From: Kribbella jiaozuonensis
Lineage (GTDB): Bacteria; Actinomycetota; Actinomycetes; Propionibacteriales; Kribbellaceae
DNA length: 64,000 nt
NCBI RefSeq assembly: GCF_005233875.1
Contig: NZ_SZPZ01000007.1
Location: forward strand, 459,287-523,286
Direction of reading: 5' to 3'
The position numbers were made by a program, and so were the translations under genes. Positions 50,729-59,982 of this stretch are shown one piece after another. The notes below the pieces were generated by a model. That model had not been told where the DNA came from. It searched no databases and worked only from the letters and a program-made list of their open reading frames with translations. Within the stretch, counting starts at the first letter, position 1. Each line of letters starts with the position of its first letter.

Positions 50729-51952
50729 TCAGCTCACAACGAGGTCGCGCCGTTCGGTGTTCGCGCGGTGCCCGGCGACCGTGCCCGGGATCAGGAGACC
50801 CGCGATGAGGAAGAGAGTGCCAACGAGCAGCCATCCGGGCCAGCCCCAGGAGACGGCGACCGTGGTGAGGAGCAACGGCGCCACGAGGTCGCCGAGTTGA
50901 CGGCCCATCGCATACGCGCCCTGGTACTGGCCCTGTGCGCCGGGCGGCGCGAGTTCGAAGCTGATGCCCCACCCGCCCGCCGACTGGAGCATCTCGCCGA
51001 GGACGTGGAAAAGTGCCGCGACGATCAGCAGACCAACCGTGACCACGCCGGACGTCGTGTCGGTGAGAGCGAGCACGACGCAGGCGCCGGCGAGTAGCAG
51101 TCCGGCCCGACGGCCGGCTCGGGCGGCGCCGGCGAGATGTTCGGTGCCTCGGGCGACCCTTACCTGCAGCAGGATCACCGCGACCGAGTTGATCACCAGC
51201 AGGACCGAGATCATCCACCGCGGCGCGTCGGTCGCGGTCGCCACCCAGAGCGGGATCCCGACCTGCGCCAGCGCGGCGTGCATCGTCAGTACGCCGTCCA
51301 GTGCCACGAACACCAGGAACCGCCGGTCCGCCAGCGCGGTCAGGCCGGACGGCCCGCCGGCCGAGGGCACCCTGTCCACCTCGGGCATGCCGAAGCGGAC
51401 AAGTCCGGCCGTGACCAGGTACGTCGCCGCGTTCGCGAGCAAGGCGATCACGTAGACCTCTCGACGGTCGACCGCGAGCACGATCCCGGCCAGTCCCATG
51501 CCGGCACCCATGCCGACGTTCGTCGCGACCCGGAGGATCGCCCGGGTCCGCACCCGCTGGTCGGCCGGTGACAGTCCCGCGATCAGAGCGCCCTTGGCGC
51601 CGCGCTGCCCGGAGTCCGCGATCGCGGTCACGCCGGCGACCACGACGTACGGGATGAAGGAACGGACCTGGGTGAGCGCGGTCATCGTGAGCGCCTGGAG
51701 CAGCAGGAATCCGACGTACGCCCGGTTCGGGCCGAGGCGATCGGCAACGACACCGAGCGGGGTACTCGTCACCAGACCGATCAGTGCGGCCACGGTCAGC
51801 CCGATGCCGACATGCCCCACGGACAGGCCGACCGACCTGGTCAGGAACAGCGCTCCGACGGCCGCGTAGACGCCGTTCCCGAGCGTGTTCACCAACGTTG
51901 CCAGAATCAACCGACGCACGGCAGGCGGAAGAGAAGTCACCTGCTCACTCAA
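50729..51952 (-). CDS. MFS transporter
   Basis: A 407-aa major-facilitator protein with about 12 hydrophobic segments and motif A-like PLGVVADRLGPNRAYVGFLLLQ after helix 2. A central loop (PEVDRVPSAGGPSG) separates the two halves. Probably an exporter. It is the first gene of a short minus-strand run ending with mocR, so the two may be co-regulated. Substrate unknown. Confidence 0.85.
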   Translation of the reverse strand: MSEQVTSLPPAVRRLILATLVNTLGNGVYAAVGALFLTRSVGLSVGHVGIGLTVAALIGLVTSTPLGVVADRLGPNRAYVGFLLLQALTMTALTQVRSFIPYVVVAGVTAIADSGQRGAKGALIAGLSPADQRVRTRAILRVATNVGMGAGMGLAGIVLAVDRREVYVIALLANAATYLVTAGLVRFGMPEVDRVPSAGGPSGLTALADRRFLVFVALDGVLTMHAALAQVGIPLWVATATDAPRWMISVLLVINSVAVILLQVRVARGTEHLAGAARAGRRAGLLLAGACVVLALTDTTSGVVTVGLLIVAALFHVLGEMLQSAGGWGISFELAPPGAQGQYQGAYAMGRQLGDLVAPLLLTTVAVSWGWPGWLLVGTLFLIAGLLIPGTVAGHRANTERRDLVVS

Positions 51953-52001
51953 AGCCAGGCGGCCCGGTCCGGCCGTTGGATTGCCGACTTCTGTCAGTCC
52001 A

Positions 52002-53057
52002 TCAGCGCATGATCAGGGTCAGGAGGTCGGTGCCGAGCGTGGTCAGGGCGGATTCGTCGAGGCGGTAGGCGACGAAGCGGCCCTGCCGTTCAGCCGTGAC
52101 CAGACCGGCTCTCGTCAGCGCTCTGAGATGGCGGGTGACCTGGGTCGGGTGCAGACCCCAGAGCGCGGCGATCTCACCGGCGGTGCGGGGTTCGCTGGCG
52201 ACGGCTCGGCAGACCTGTAGGCGGTCGGGTGACGCAAGTGCGTCCAGCCGGGCGCGGATCTGTTGAGCGGTCGGTACGACGGTACTGCGGCCGCTCAGCG
52301 GGTAGATGATCGTGATCGGTTCGCCAGGGATCTCGCCGACGAACAGGTGCGGCGCGATGTAGTTGCTGGGGACAAGCAACAGCGAACGCGTGCTGACGTC
52401 GATCCGCTTGCTCTGCACCTTCTGTACGACGACGCTGTCCGCGTCACGCAGGTCGATCGAACCGTCCAGCGACCGCAGCATCGCTCCGACCCCGTCGCGG
52501 ATCGCCAGGTCGCGGTCGTGCCGGCCGCGGGCAGCCAGCTCGTCCCGTGACGCCGACCAGACCTCGCCGAACCACTCCTGCCAGCAGGCATCCAGCAGGT
52601 CGACAAACCGCCGTACCGGATCTGCAGGGGACGTCACGAGCGACTCCACCAGCCCAGCCACCGCACGGCCACGGCTGCGAGCCCAGTGCAGTACGGCGTC
52701 GGTGTCGACGGTGCGGCTGCTCAACGGGCGACCGTGCAACGGCCGGACCAGCTCGGCGGCCACCTCCTCCGGCGGGCGCGACCGGAGCGCGGCCAGCTCA
52801 TCGGACCACGACGGCATGCCGGTAGCAGCTGTTGTCGCGAAGAAGCGAGCACGGACCGCGCGGACCGTCCACGACCACTGCGCCAGCTCGGAGCGCAGCT
52901 CGGCGGACAGCGGTACGGACGCCGCCCACTCGACCCGGTCATGGTGAGTGGGCTCGGCCAGCACGTGCAGAGCGCAACCCAGCTCGATCAGCGGCGACGC
53001 AACGTGCCGAACCCGCTCCGGCTCAAGCCGACTGACGCCGGCCAGGACAGTCGGCAC
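52002..53057 (-). CDS. ArsR-type regulator with N-terminal DUF5937-like domain
   Basis: A 351-aa protein. The first ~250 residues are a DUF5937-like helical domain (VPLSAELRSELAQWSW, VVVQKVQSKRIDVSTRSLLLVPS). The C-terminal ~80 are an ArsR winged helix (LDALASPDRLQVCRAVASEPRTAGEIAALWGLHPTQVTRHLRAL). The GTG start directly follows the stop of the GyrI-like gene with no spacer, implying coupled translation. Signal and target genes are not evident. Confidence 0.82.
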   Translation of the reverse strand: MPTVLAGVSRLEPERVRHVASPLIELGCALHVLAEPTHHDRVEWAASVPLSAELRSELAQWSWTVRAVRARFFATTAATGMPSWSDELAALRSRPPEEVAAELVRPLHGRPLSSRTVDTDAVLHWARSRGRAVAGLVESLVTSPADPVRRFVDLLDACWQEWFGEVWSASRDELAARGRHDRDLAIRDGVGAMLRSLDGSIDLRDADSVVVQKVQSKRIDVSTRSLLLVPSNYIAPHLFVGEIPGEPITIIYPLSGRSTVVPTAQQIRARLDALASPDRLQVCRAVASEPRTAGEIAALWGLHPTQVTRHLRALTRAGLVTAERQGRFVAYRLDESALTTLGTDLLTLIMR

Positions 53058-53531
53058 TCAGTCCTTCAGTTTGAACTGGAGGTCGGTGTCCCAGTCGTTC
53101 ATGTCCGGGACCTCGCGCGGGTCGGAGCGGTAGATCTCCAGGCGGGCGGTCCAGTGGTCGCCGTTCGCGTCCCACTCGACGCCCTGCTCCTCGCCCCACG
53201 CCAGGAGGTCGCGGGTGGCTGCCATCAGGCCGTCCGGGTGGCCATGGTGGCTGACGGTCGCGTACCGGCCGGCCGGGAGTACGCCGGTGACGATCTCGCC
53301 CTCACCGGAGCGCAGGTCGTCGACCGGGAACCCGATCTCCATCACCAGTCCGGCGTCCATGTCGACCACGTCGTACTTGAAGAACGGCGCGTCGTTCGGG
53401 GCGATCTCCTTGGCCGCGAGCCAGTCGATCACCTCCCGCATCCGGTCCGCGAACGCGGCGATTCCGTCCATCGCGACTTTGCCCCGCAGCGCGACGTACG
53501 GGCGTTCCTCCAACTCGACGATCTCCGGCAT
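53058..53531 (-). CDS. GyrI-like small-molecule-binding protein
   Basis: A 157-aa stand-alone GyrI-like/AraC effector-binding domain (VELEERPYVALRGKVAMDGIAAFADRM at the N-terminus, LPAGRYATVSHHGHPDGLMAATRDLLAWGEE in the middle). This fold binds drugs or other small ligands. GGAGG precedes the ATG. It is co-transcribed with the ArsR-type regulator that follows directly, so it may bind the ligand to which that regulator responds. That link is inference. Confidence 0.83.
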   Translation of the reverse strand: MPEIVELEERPYVALRGKVAMDGIAAFADRMREVIDWLAAKEIAPNDAPFFKYDVVDMDAGLVMEIGFPVDDLRSGEGEIVTGVLPAGRYATVSHHGHPDGLMAATRDLLAWGEEQGVEWDANGDHWTARLEIYRSDPREVPDMNDWDTDLQFKLKD

Positions 53532-53610
53532 CGGTCCTCCAAATACTCGATGGTGGCCTCAACCTACCGCCCGGCGATTCCTGAGGGTCTACTGAGACCA
53601 GGGGGTCACG

Positions 53611-54891
53611 ATGCTGAAGCTCAAGGTCTTGCTCGCCACCATGGCGCTCTCGGTCGCGGTCCTGCCCGCATACGCCGAGCCGACGACGCCGATCACCTAC
53701 AACGCGGGTACTACGGCGACGCGGTTCACCGGGTTCGCGTTCGACACGTGTACTGCGCCGACGCTGGCGCAGATGACCGCGTGGAAGGCCTCGCCGTACA
53801 AGGCGATCGGTATCTACTTCGGCGGCGTCAACCGGAGCTGTGCACAACCACAGCTGACCCCAGCATGGGTCACAGCCGTCACCGCGATGGGCTGGCGACT
53901 CGTGCCGATCTATCTTGGGCTGCAGGCCCCCTGTGGCACGCGGACGTACAAGATGTCGACGACCGCGTCCAACCGCGAGGGGGTGCGGGACGCGGACGAT
54001 GCGGTCGCGAAAGCCAAGGCGTTAGGCCTCCTGCCGGGTAGTGCGCTCTACAACGACATGGAGAACTACGACCACACCAACTCCGTCTGCCGTTCCGCCG
54101 TGCTGCACTACCTGTCGTCCTGGACGAAAGAGCTGCACCTGCAGCGCTATCTGTCCGGCGTGTACGCCAACCTGGGCTCGGGCGCGCCCGACCTCGCTGC
54201 GGCCTACAACTCCCCGTCGTATGCCCGGCCGGACGCACTGTGGATTGCACGCTGGGACAACAGCAGCCTGCTCACCGGGTGGGCCGGTATCCCCAACACG
54301 TTCTGGGCGGTCGGACAGCGTGGCAAGCAGTACGTCGGTGACCACACCGAGACGCACGGCGGCGTGACGCTCAACATCGACAACGACCGCTTCGACGCGC
54401 CTGTTGCGTCCGTCGGCTACAACTACACCGTCCGTACGACGATCCACTCGTACTCCGGTCCGTCGACGGCGTACCCGGTCCGCTCGACAATCGCAGCGAA
54501 CGCCGGCGTCCGCGTGGTCTGTCAGACGGTCGGCCCGAAGATCGGAACCAGCTCGGTCTGGGACAAGCTGATCGACGGCACCTACGTCACCGACTACTAT
54601 GTCCGCACGCCGAGCAAACCCGGGTACAGCGCACCACTCCCCGGCTGCAGTTTCCCCTTCCAGACAACGATCAGCGGGCTGAGTCGGCGGCACGGCCCGG
54701 GCGCGGCGTATGCGGCGTACCCGAGCACTCTGCCCGCTGGGTCGCTGGCGTGGGTCACCTGTCAGACAGCTGGGTCGAGAGTCGGCACTACCTCGGTCTG
54801 GGATCGGCTGAGTGACGGCAGCTGGGTCACCGACTACTACGTCGCTACGGCGAGCAACACGACGTACACCGCACCGATCCGTCGCTGCTGA
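53611..54891 (+). CDS. Secreted DUF1906 glycoside-hydrolase-like protein with two SH3-like repeats
   Basis: A 426-aa exported protein. Sec signal MLKLKVLLATMALSVAVLPAYA is followed by a DUF1906 (Rv2525c-like) TIM-barrel domain at residues ~36-270 (TGFAFDTCTAPTLAQM, YNDMENYD, DALWIARWDN, LNIDNDRFD). Two SH3-like repeats of ~65 residues follow, each with SVWDxLxDGxxVTDYYV. The acidic YNDMENYD segment may be catalytic. Expected at the cell wall; substrate unknown. It is transcribed alone. Confidence 0.85.
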   Translation: MLKLKVLLATMALSVAVLPAYAEPTTPITYNAGTTATRFTGFAFDTCTAPTLAQMTAWKASPYKAIGIYFGGVNRSCAQPQLTPAWVTAVTAMGWRLVPIYLGLQAPCGTRTYKMSTTASNREGVRDADDAVAKAKALGLLPGSALYNDMENYDHTNSVCRSAVLHYLSSWTKELHLQRYLSGVYANLGSGAPDLAAAYNSPSYARPDALWIARWDNSSLLTGWAGIPNTFWAVGQRGKQYVGDHTETHGGVTLNIDNDRFDAPVASVGYNYTVRTTIHSYSGPSTAYPVRSTIAANAGVRVVCQTVGPKIGTSSVWDKLIDGTYVTDYYVRTPSKPGYSAPLPGCSFPFQTTISGLSRRHGPGAAYAAYPSTLPAGSLAWVTCQTAGSRVGTTSVWDRLSDGSWVTDYYVATASNTTYTAPIRRC

Positions 54892-54895
54892 AGGC

Positions 54896-55261
54896 TTACT
54901 GTGCCCAGGGCGGCTGGACCGCGGTGCCGTCGGCCATGTAGCCCGTGAAGCCGGCGGTGATGGCGACGTACAGCTCCGCCGGACCTTCGCCGAGGTTGGT
55001 CAGCGAGATCGGCTCACCGGCCGGTACGACGACCGCGTCGCCCGGGCCGAGCTTGTCCGCGCCGAGTGACACGGTGCCGCTGATGACCATGAACACCTCG
55101 TCGCGGTCGAGCGTATGCGGCGCGTCGCCGCCGTGCCCGGGCTCGACCGTGAGCTTCCACGTGCACAACCCGGCCGAACCGCGGCTCGGCGCGGCCAGCC
55201 CGGTGAACTCGACCCCCGGCAGCTGGAACCGCTGTGCCTCGGTCGCGCGAATGACGTGCAT
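54896..55261 (-). CDS. Cupin-domain protein
   Basis: A 121-aa single cupin (PGHGGDAPHTLDRDEVFMVISGTVSLGADKLGPGDAVVVPAG), with a conserved His/Glu pattern that could bind a metal. The ATG at 55261 is used because GGGGGA lies just upstream; a TTG four codons earlier has no support. It is divergent from the marR gene, with a perfect 34-bp palindrome between, so it is very likely the regulated target. Confidence 0.83.
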   Translation of the reverse strand: MHVIRATEAQRFQLPGVEFTGLAAPSRGSAGLCTWKLTVEPGHGGDAPHTLDRDEVFMVISGTVSLGADKLGPGDAVVVPAGEPISLTNLGEGPAELYVAITAGFTGYMADGTAVQPPWAQ

Positions 55262-55278
55262 CTCGTCCCCCAATCAAT

Positions 55279-55312
55279 TAGACAAGCTGACTTGACCAAG
55301 TCAGCTTGTCTA
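55279..55312. promoter_or_regulatory. Perfect 34-bp palindrome between cupin and marR
   Basis: Arms TAGACAAGCTGACTTG and CAAGTCAGCTTGTCTA (16 bp each) around AC, without a mismatch. It fills most of the 62 bp between the divergent cupin and marR genes and touches the marR -10 box. A MarR dimer site is the simplest reading; each arm itself contains smaller symmetry, so two dimers may bind. Confidence 0.75.
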
Positions 55313-55323
55313 TCATGACTGTC

Positions 55324-55788
55324 ATGACGCGATCGGGCAAGCCGGATATCGGGATCTTGTTGCTGCTGGCGGACCAGGAGTTCGTCCGCGAACTGCGCGC
55401 GCACACGGCGGCGCTGGGGTACGAGGACCAGGGCCGGTCGGACGGATTCGTCCTGCGGACGCTCGGCGCCGGCCCGCGGACGATCAGCGGGCTGGCCGAG
55501 CGGCTGGAGATCACCAAGCAGGGCGCGGGCCAGATCGTCGACGACATGGAGCGCCGCGGGTACGTCGAACGCCGCCCGGACCCGTCGGACGCGCGTGCGA
55601 AGCTGCTGCACCTGACGGCGCGTGGTGAGGCCGCGCTGTCGACGGCGCGGAAGTTCCATCAGGCGTACGAACGCCGCCTCCGCAAACGCTTCGGCGACGA
55701 GGCGATCGACACCCTGCGCGACGTACTGACCGACATGGCCGGCGAGGCCCAGATCAGTACGCCGCACTTCAGGGCGTTGATGTTCTAG
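55324..55788 (+). CDS. MarR-family transcriptional regulator
   Basis: A 154-aa MarR protein (ISGLAERLEITKQGAGQIVDDMERRGYVERRPDPSDARAKLLHLTARG holds the recognition helix and wing). The ATG at 55324 is preferred over two earlier in-frame starts because TATCAT ends seven bases before it, the leaderless pattern. It is divergent from the cupin gene across a perfect palindrome. The stop overlaps the next gene's stop (CTAG, 55785-55788). Confidence 0.88.
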   Translation: MTRSGKPDIGILLLLADQEFVRELRAHTAALGYEDQGRSDGFVLRTLGAGPRTISGLAERLEITKQGAGQIVDDMERRGYVERRPDPSDARAKLLHLTARGEAALSTARKFHQAYERRLRKRFGDEAIDTLRDVLTDMAGEAQISTPHFRALMF

Positions 55789-57056
55789 CTGAAGTACGTC
55801 GGGAACAGGTCGTTCGTCGGCCAGGACTTGACGCCGTTGGCGGCGGTCCAGAGGGCGGCGTCGATGTCGCCGTACGACTTGCCGCTGGCGTCGTCGCGGC
55901 GGTTGAAGAGGGCGGCCCAGCTCATCCCGTTGTACGTGCGGACGACGATCGTGAACGTACCGGGCATGCTGCCGGTGTGCCACGTGTTGCGACCGGTGCC
56001 GCCGGTCGTGACGGGGCGGATCTGCCAGCCGAGGCCGTAGTACCAGCCGTCGGGGTTGACGCCGATCGACGGCTTCGCCCAGACGTGGCCGAGCGAGGCG
56101 CTGTTCAGGACGCTCGACGGGGCGTCGAACATCTTCGCCCAGCGGACCAGGTCCGGCGCGCTCGCGATCCAGCCGCCGTTGGCGTCCTGGATCCGCATGC
56201 TGAACGTGCCGTACGGCGCGGGCACCGTCTTACCGGACATGTCGAGCACGGTCGGACCGGAGTACTGCGACTCGTACGACGTCTCGCCGCTGTGCTTGGC
56301 GATCGAGTAGCCGAGCGACATCCGCTTGATCTTCAGCGGCGCGAGCAGCTTCTGCTTGACGTAGTCCTCGTAGCTCAGTCCGCTGACCTTCTCGATCACC
56401 CGGCCGGCAAGCGTGTATCCGAAGTTGGAGTACGCATACTTCGTGCCCGGGGCGAAGTCGAGCTTCTGACCGGCGACGTACTTGATCACGTCGGCCTGGT
56501 GCAGCTCCATCGGCACGCCGAGCGTCCGGGAGATGGTGGCGTCCTTCCACTCCGGGTCGCCGGACACATCCCGGTCCCAGCCACCGAGGTGCTGGAGTAC
56601 CTTCCACAAGGTGATCTGCGACCACCGCGGGTCCCTGGTCAGCCCCGTCGCGGGCGTGATGTCGATGATGTTCGCGACCGGCGTGGACAGGCTCACCTTC
56701 CCGTCCTGCACCAGCTTCACGATCGCGGCCGCGGTGAACGACTTCGACAGGCTCGCGATCCGGAACAGCGACGTCGGCTGCACGGTGATCGCGGTCGACG
56801 TACTGTAGCCGCGGGCAAGCACCAAACGGCCCTTGTACGTCACCGCAACCTGCCCGGCGGTGATGCCGCGGGCCTGCATGAACGCCTTCATCTGGTTGTC
56901 GAACCCGGCCAACGCCGGCACGGCGGTCCCGGTCGTCTTCCAGGTGGCAGCGGCATCAGCCGGCCGCCCGATCGAATAACCGACCCCGGTGCCGACCGCC
57001 GCGGTAGCACCAGTAGCGACAGCCAGCTTCCCGAGATTCCGGCGCGACAACTCCAC
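55785..57056 (-). CDS. Tat-exported serine hydrolase, beta-lactamase/PBP class C fold
   Basis: A 423-aa exported protein with a twin-arginine signal (LSRRNLGKLAVATG) and class C-type motifs: nucleophile S102-LS-K105, tyrosine motif YAYSNFGY and third motif WHTGSMPG. Probably a D,D-carboxypeptidase-like enzyme or esterase of the envelope, not a resistance enzyme as such. It is unlike the 18.0 kb protein in detail. GTG start. Convergent with marR. Confidence 0.87.
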   Translation of the reverse strand: MELSRRNLGKLAVATGATAAVGTGVGYSIGRPADAAATWKTTGTAVPALAGFDNQMKAFMQARGITAGQVAVTYKGRLVLARGYSTSTAITVQPTSLFRIASLSKSFTAAAIVKLVQDGKVSLSTPVANIIDITPATGLTRDPRWSQITLWKVLQHLGGWDRDVSGDPEWKDATISRTLGVPMELHQADVIKYVAGQKLDFAPGTKYAYSNFGYTLAGRVIEKVSGLSYEDYVKQKLLAPLKIKRMSLGYSIAKHSGETSYESQYSGPTVLDMSGKTVPAPYGTFSMRIQDANGGWIASAPDLVRWAKMFDAPSSVLNSASLGHVWAKPSIGVNPDGWYYGLGWQIRPVTTGGTGRNTWHTGSMPGTFTIVVRTYNGMSWAALFNRRDDASGKSYGDIDAALWTAANGVKSWPTNDLFPTYFS

Positions 57057-57128
57057 GAACGTCTACTCCTTCAAGGCAGAGGTTTACAACCACTCACAAC
57101 GTTGAAGGAAGTCTTTCACCCAAGAGGT

Positions 57129-59945
57129 CTACTCGACCATCGAGGCGTAGGAGATCACGCCGCGGCGGATCTGGTCGACGACCGACCGGGCTGTTTTGCG
57201 GAGCGGGGTGTCGCCGGCGGCGTCGGCGATCTGTTCGGTGAGGTCGATGAGTTGTTTGACCCACCGGACGAAGTCGCCCGCGGCGAGGTCCGACTCGTAC
57301 AGCACCTCGGCCAGCGACGCACCCGACGCCCACCGGAACGCGGGCCAGCAGAAGTTGAGGTCCATCGACCGCAGGAAGTCCACCCGCATGTCCCGCTCCA
57401 GCGCGGACAGGTCGCGCCAGATCGACCCCATCCGCTCGAGCGCTTCCCGGACGTCGCCACGCGGCAGCCGCGGTGACGTCGGCTCGTCCTTCGACCGCGA
57501 CTCGTAGACCAATGCGGCCAGACAAGACGCCAGCTCCGGGACGGTGAGGTCGTCGAAAACTCCTTGCCGAAGGCACTCAGCCGCGACCAGATCCAGCTCG
57601 GTGTAGATCCGGGCCAGCCGATCGCCGGCCTCGGTCGTCTTGTCGCCGTCGAGGTAGTGCAGCGCGTCCAGCACCTGGCAGACCCGGTCGAACTGGCGGG
57701 CGATCGTGTTCGTCCGCTGCTCGATCTTCCGCTGCACCTCACGGTTCTCCCGGTCGAGCCGGAAGTACCGCTCCGCCCACCGCGCGTGGTCCTCGCGGTC
57801 CGAGCAACCGTGACACGGGTGCGCACGCAGCTGCGCGCGCATCTCCTGCAGCTCGGGATCATCCGCGTGCGCAACGGCGTCGCGACCACGGGTCCGCGAC
57901 GGCGGCCCGTCCTCGCCGAGGAGGTCGGTCCGCGTCCGCAGTACCTGGGCCAGTTCGCGACGCTGCTGCGGGTTGCGCGGGTTGAACTTGCGCGGGATCC
58001 GCAGTACGCCGATCGCCTCGACCGGGGCCGGGAAGTCGACCATCGACAGCTTCCGCACCTGCCGGTCCAGCGTCAGCACGGTCGGCCGCGGCCCTTCTCG
58101 CTCCGACCGCATCCCCGGGTCGAGCACCAGCGCCCAGCCCGCGCTGCGGCCGGCCGGGATCCGGATGATGTCGCCGGTCTTCAGCTTCTCGATCGACTCC
58201 TGCGCCTCGACCCGCCGGTCGAGCTTGCGCCGCTTCGAGCCGGACGCCTCGCGATCACCGATCCGCCGGCGCAGAGCGGCGTACTCGAGGAAGTCGCCGA
58301 GGTGGCACTCGATCGACTCCTTGTACCCCTCCAGCGCCTCGGTGTTCCGCTGCACCTGTCGCGCCAGCCCCACCACGGCCTGGTCGGACTGGAACTGCGC
58401 GAACGACAGCTCGAGCATGTCCCGCGCCCGCGTCCGCCCGACCTGGCGCACCAGGTTGACGGCCATGTTGTACGACGGGGAGAACGACGACCGGAGCGGA
58501 TACGTACGGGTCGACGCGAGACCCGCGACCTCGCGCGGATCGAACCCGGGCTGCCACAGCACGACCGCGTGTCCCTCGACGTCGATCCCACGACGCCCGG
58601 CCCGCCCGGTCAGCTGCGTGTACTCCCCCGGCGTGATGTCGACGTGCGCCTCGCCGTTCCACTTCGACAGCTTCTCGAGTACGACCGTACGCGCCGGCAT
58701 GTTGATGCCCAGGGCAAGCGTCTCGGTGGCGAACACGACCTTGATCAGGCCGCGCGCGAACAGCTCCTCGACGACCTCCTTGAACGCCGCCAGCATGCCC
58801 GCGTGGTGCGCCGCGATCCCGCGACTGAGCGCCTCGGCGAAGTCGTGGTACCCGAGCACGCCGAGGTCCTCGTCGGGCAGATCCGCCGTCCGCTCGGCCA
58901 CCACCCGCTTGATCTCGTCCCGCTCCGACGGCTTGGTCAGCCGCAGCCCGGACCGCAGGCACTGCACGACCGCATCCTCACAACCCTTGCGGGAGAAGAT
59001 GAAGAAGATCGCCGGCAGCAACGCGCCCGCGTCCAGCTCCTCGACCACATCCGAGCGGTACGGCGTGAAGTGCGACCGGGACGGCCGGCTCTTCGGCAGA
59101 TCCCTGCGCCGACGGGGTTTGCGCGAATCGTCGCGGAAGATCCGGTTGTCGTCGCGGGCGATCCGGACCAGCTGCGGGTTGACCAGGTCCTTCACGTCGG
59201 CCTTGACCGGCGCGTTTGCCTTGGCCGGATTACCCGATTTGCTGGGCGCACCGACGCGCGCGGTCGGCGCCTCGCCGGCGAACAGGTCGTGCAGCCGCTT
59301 GCCCACCATCACGTGCTGGAACAGCGGCACCGGCCGCTTCTCCTCCAGGACGACGACGGTGTTGCCGCGGACCGTCTCCAGCCAGTCGCCGAACTCCTCG
59401 GCGTTGCTCACCGTCGCCGAGAGCGAGACCACCGAGACCGAGTCCGCGAGGTGGATCAGCACCTCTTCCCAGACCGCGCCACGGGACCGGTCGGCCAGGT
59501 AGTGCACCTCGTCCATCACGACGTACGACAGACCGAGCAGCGTCTGGGATCCGGCGTACAGCATGTTGCGGAGGACCTCGGTGGTCATCACGACGATCGG
59601 GGCCTCGGAGTTGACCGAGTTGTCGCCGGTGAGCAGGCCGACCTTGTCAGCGCCGTAGCGGCTGACAAGGTCGCCGTACTTCTGGTTGCTGAGGGCCTTG
59701 ATCGGGGTCGTGTAGAAGCACTTCTGGCCGCGCTCCAGGGCGAGGTGGACGGCGAACTCGCCGACCAGCGTCTTCCCGGAGCCGGTGGGTGCCGCAACCA
59801 GCACCTGGTGGCCGTCCTCGAGGGCGGCGCAGGCACGCAGCTGGAACTCGTCCAGCTCGAAGTCGTAGAGCCCCCGGAACTCCTTGACGGCCGGATGCTC
59901 CTGGTCCGAGCGAAACGAGGCATATTTCTCGGACGGGGTACTCAT
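57129..59945 (-). CDS. helY: DEVH-box RNA helicase, HelY/Mtr4-like
   Basis: A 938-aa superfamily 2 helicase. Walker A APTGSGKT is at ~52-59, DEVH at 145-148, SAT at ~175, a long linker with basic segments lies at ~220-290, helicase domain 2 follows (AAHHAGMLAAFKEVVEELFARGLIKVVFATETLALGINMPARTVVLE, QLTGRAGRRG), and a C-terminal DSHCT-type domain closes it. It is the actinobacterial relative of Ski2/Mtr4, presumably acting in RNA processing. TAGATT ends six bases before the ATG, so probably leaderless. Found near tatC, as in related genomes. Confidence 0.92.
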   Translation of the reverse strand: MSTPSEKYASFRSDQEHPAVKEFRGLYDFELDEFQLRACAALEDGHQVLVAAPTGSGKTLVGEFAVHLALERGQKCFYTTPIKALSNQKYGDLVSRYGADKVGLLTGDNSVNSEAPIVVMTTEVLRNMLYAGSQTLLGLSYVVMDEVHYLADRSRGAVWEEVLIHLADSVSVVSLSATVSNAEEFGDWLETVRGNTVVVLEEKRPVPLFQHVMVGKRLHDLFAGEAPTARVGAPSKSGNPAKANAPVKADVKDLVNPQLVRIARDDNRIFRDDSRKPRRRRDLPKSRPSRSHFTPYRSDVVEELDAGALLPAIFFIFSRKGCEDAVVQCLRSGLRLTKPSERDEIKRVVAERTADLPDEDLGVLGYHDFAEALSRGIAAHHAGMLAAFKEVVEELFARGLIKVVFATETLALGINMPARTVVLEKLSKWNGEAHVDITPGEYTQLTGRAGRRGIDVEGHAVVLWQPGFDPREVAGLASTRTYPLRSSFSPSYNMAVNLVRQVGRTRARDMLELSFAQFQSDQAVVGLARQVQRNTEALEGYKESIECHLGDFLEYAALRRRIGDREASGSKRRKLDRRVEAQESIEKLKTGDIIRIPAGRSAGWALVLDPGMRSEREGPRPTVLTLDRQVRKLSMVDFPAPVEAIGVLRIPRKFNPRNPQQRRELAQVLRTRTDLLGEDGPPSRTRGRDAVAHADDPELQEMRAQLRAHPCHGCSDREDHARWAERYFRLDRENREVQRKIEQRTNTIARQFDRVCQVLDALHYLDGDKTTEAGDRLARIYTELDLVAAECLRQGVFDDLTVPELASCLAALVYESRSKDEPTSPRLPRGDVREALERMGSIWRDLSALERDMRVDFLRSMDLNFCWPAFRWASGASLAEVLYESDLAAGDFVRWVKQLIDLTEQIADAAGDTPLRKTARSVVDQIRRGVISYASMVE

Positions 59946-59982
59946 GACCCCAATCTATGCGACGGCACCCACAAAACCCGCG

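Noticed and set aside
48009..51218. A 1069-codon open frame on the minus strand
   Set aside because: It runs antisense or out of frame through the monooxygenase, secreted barrel, MocR and MFS genes and its translation is a low-complexity Arg/Gly/Ala string. A GC-rich shadow.
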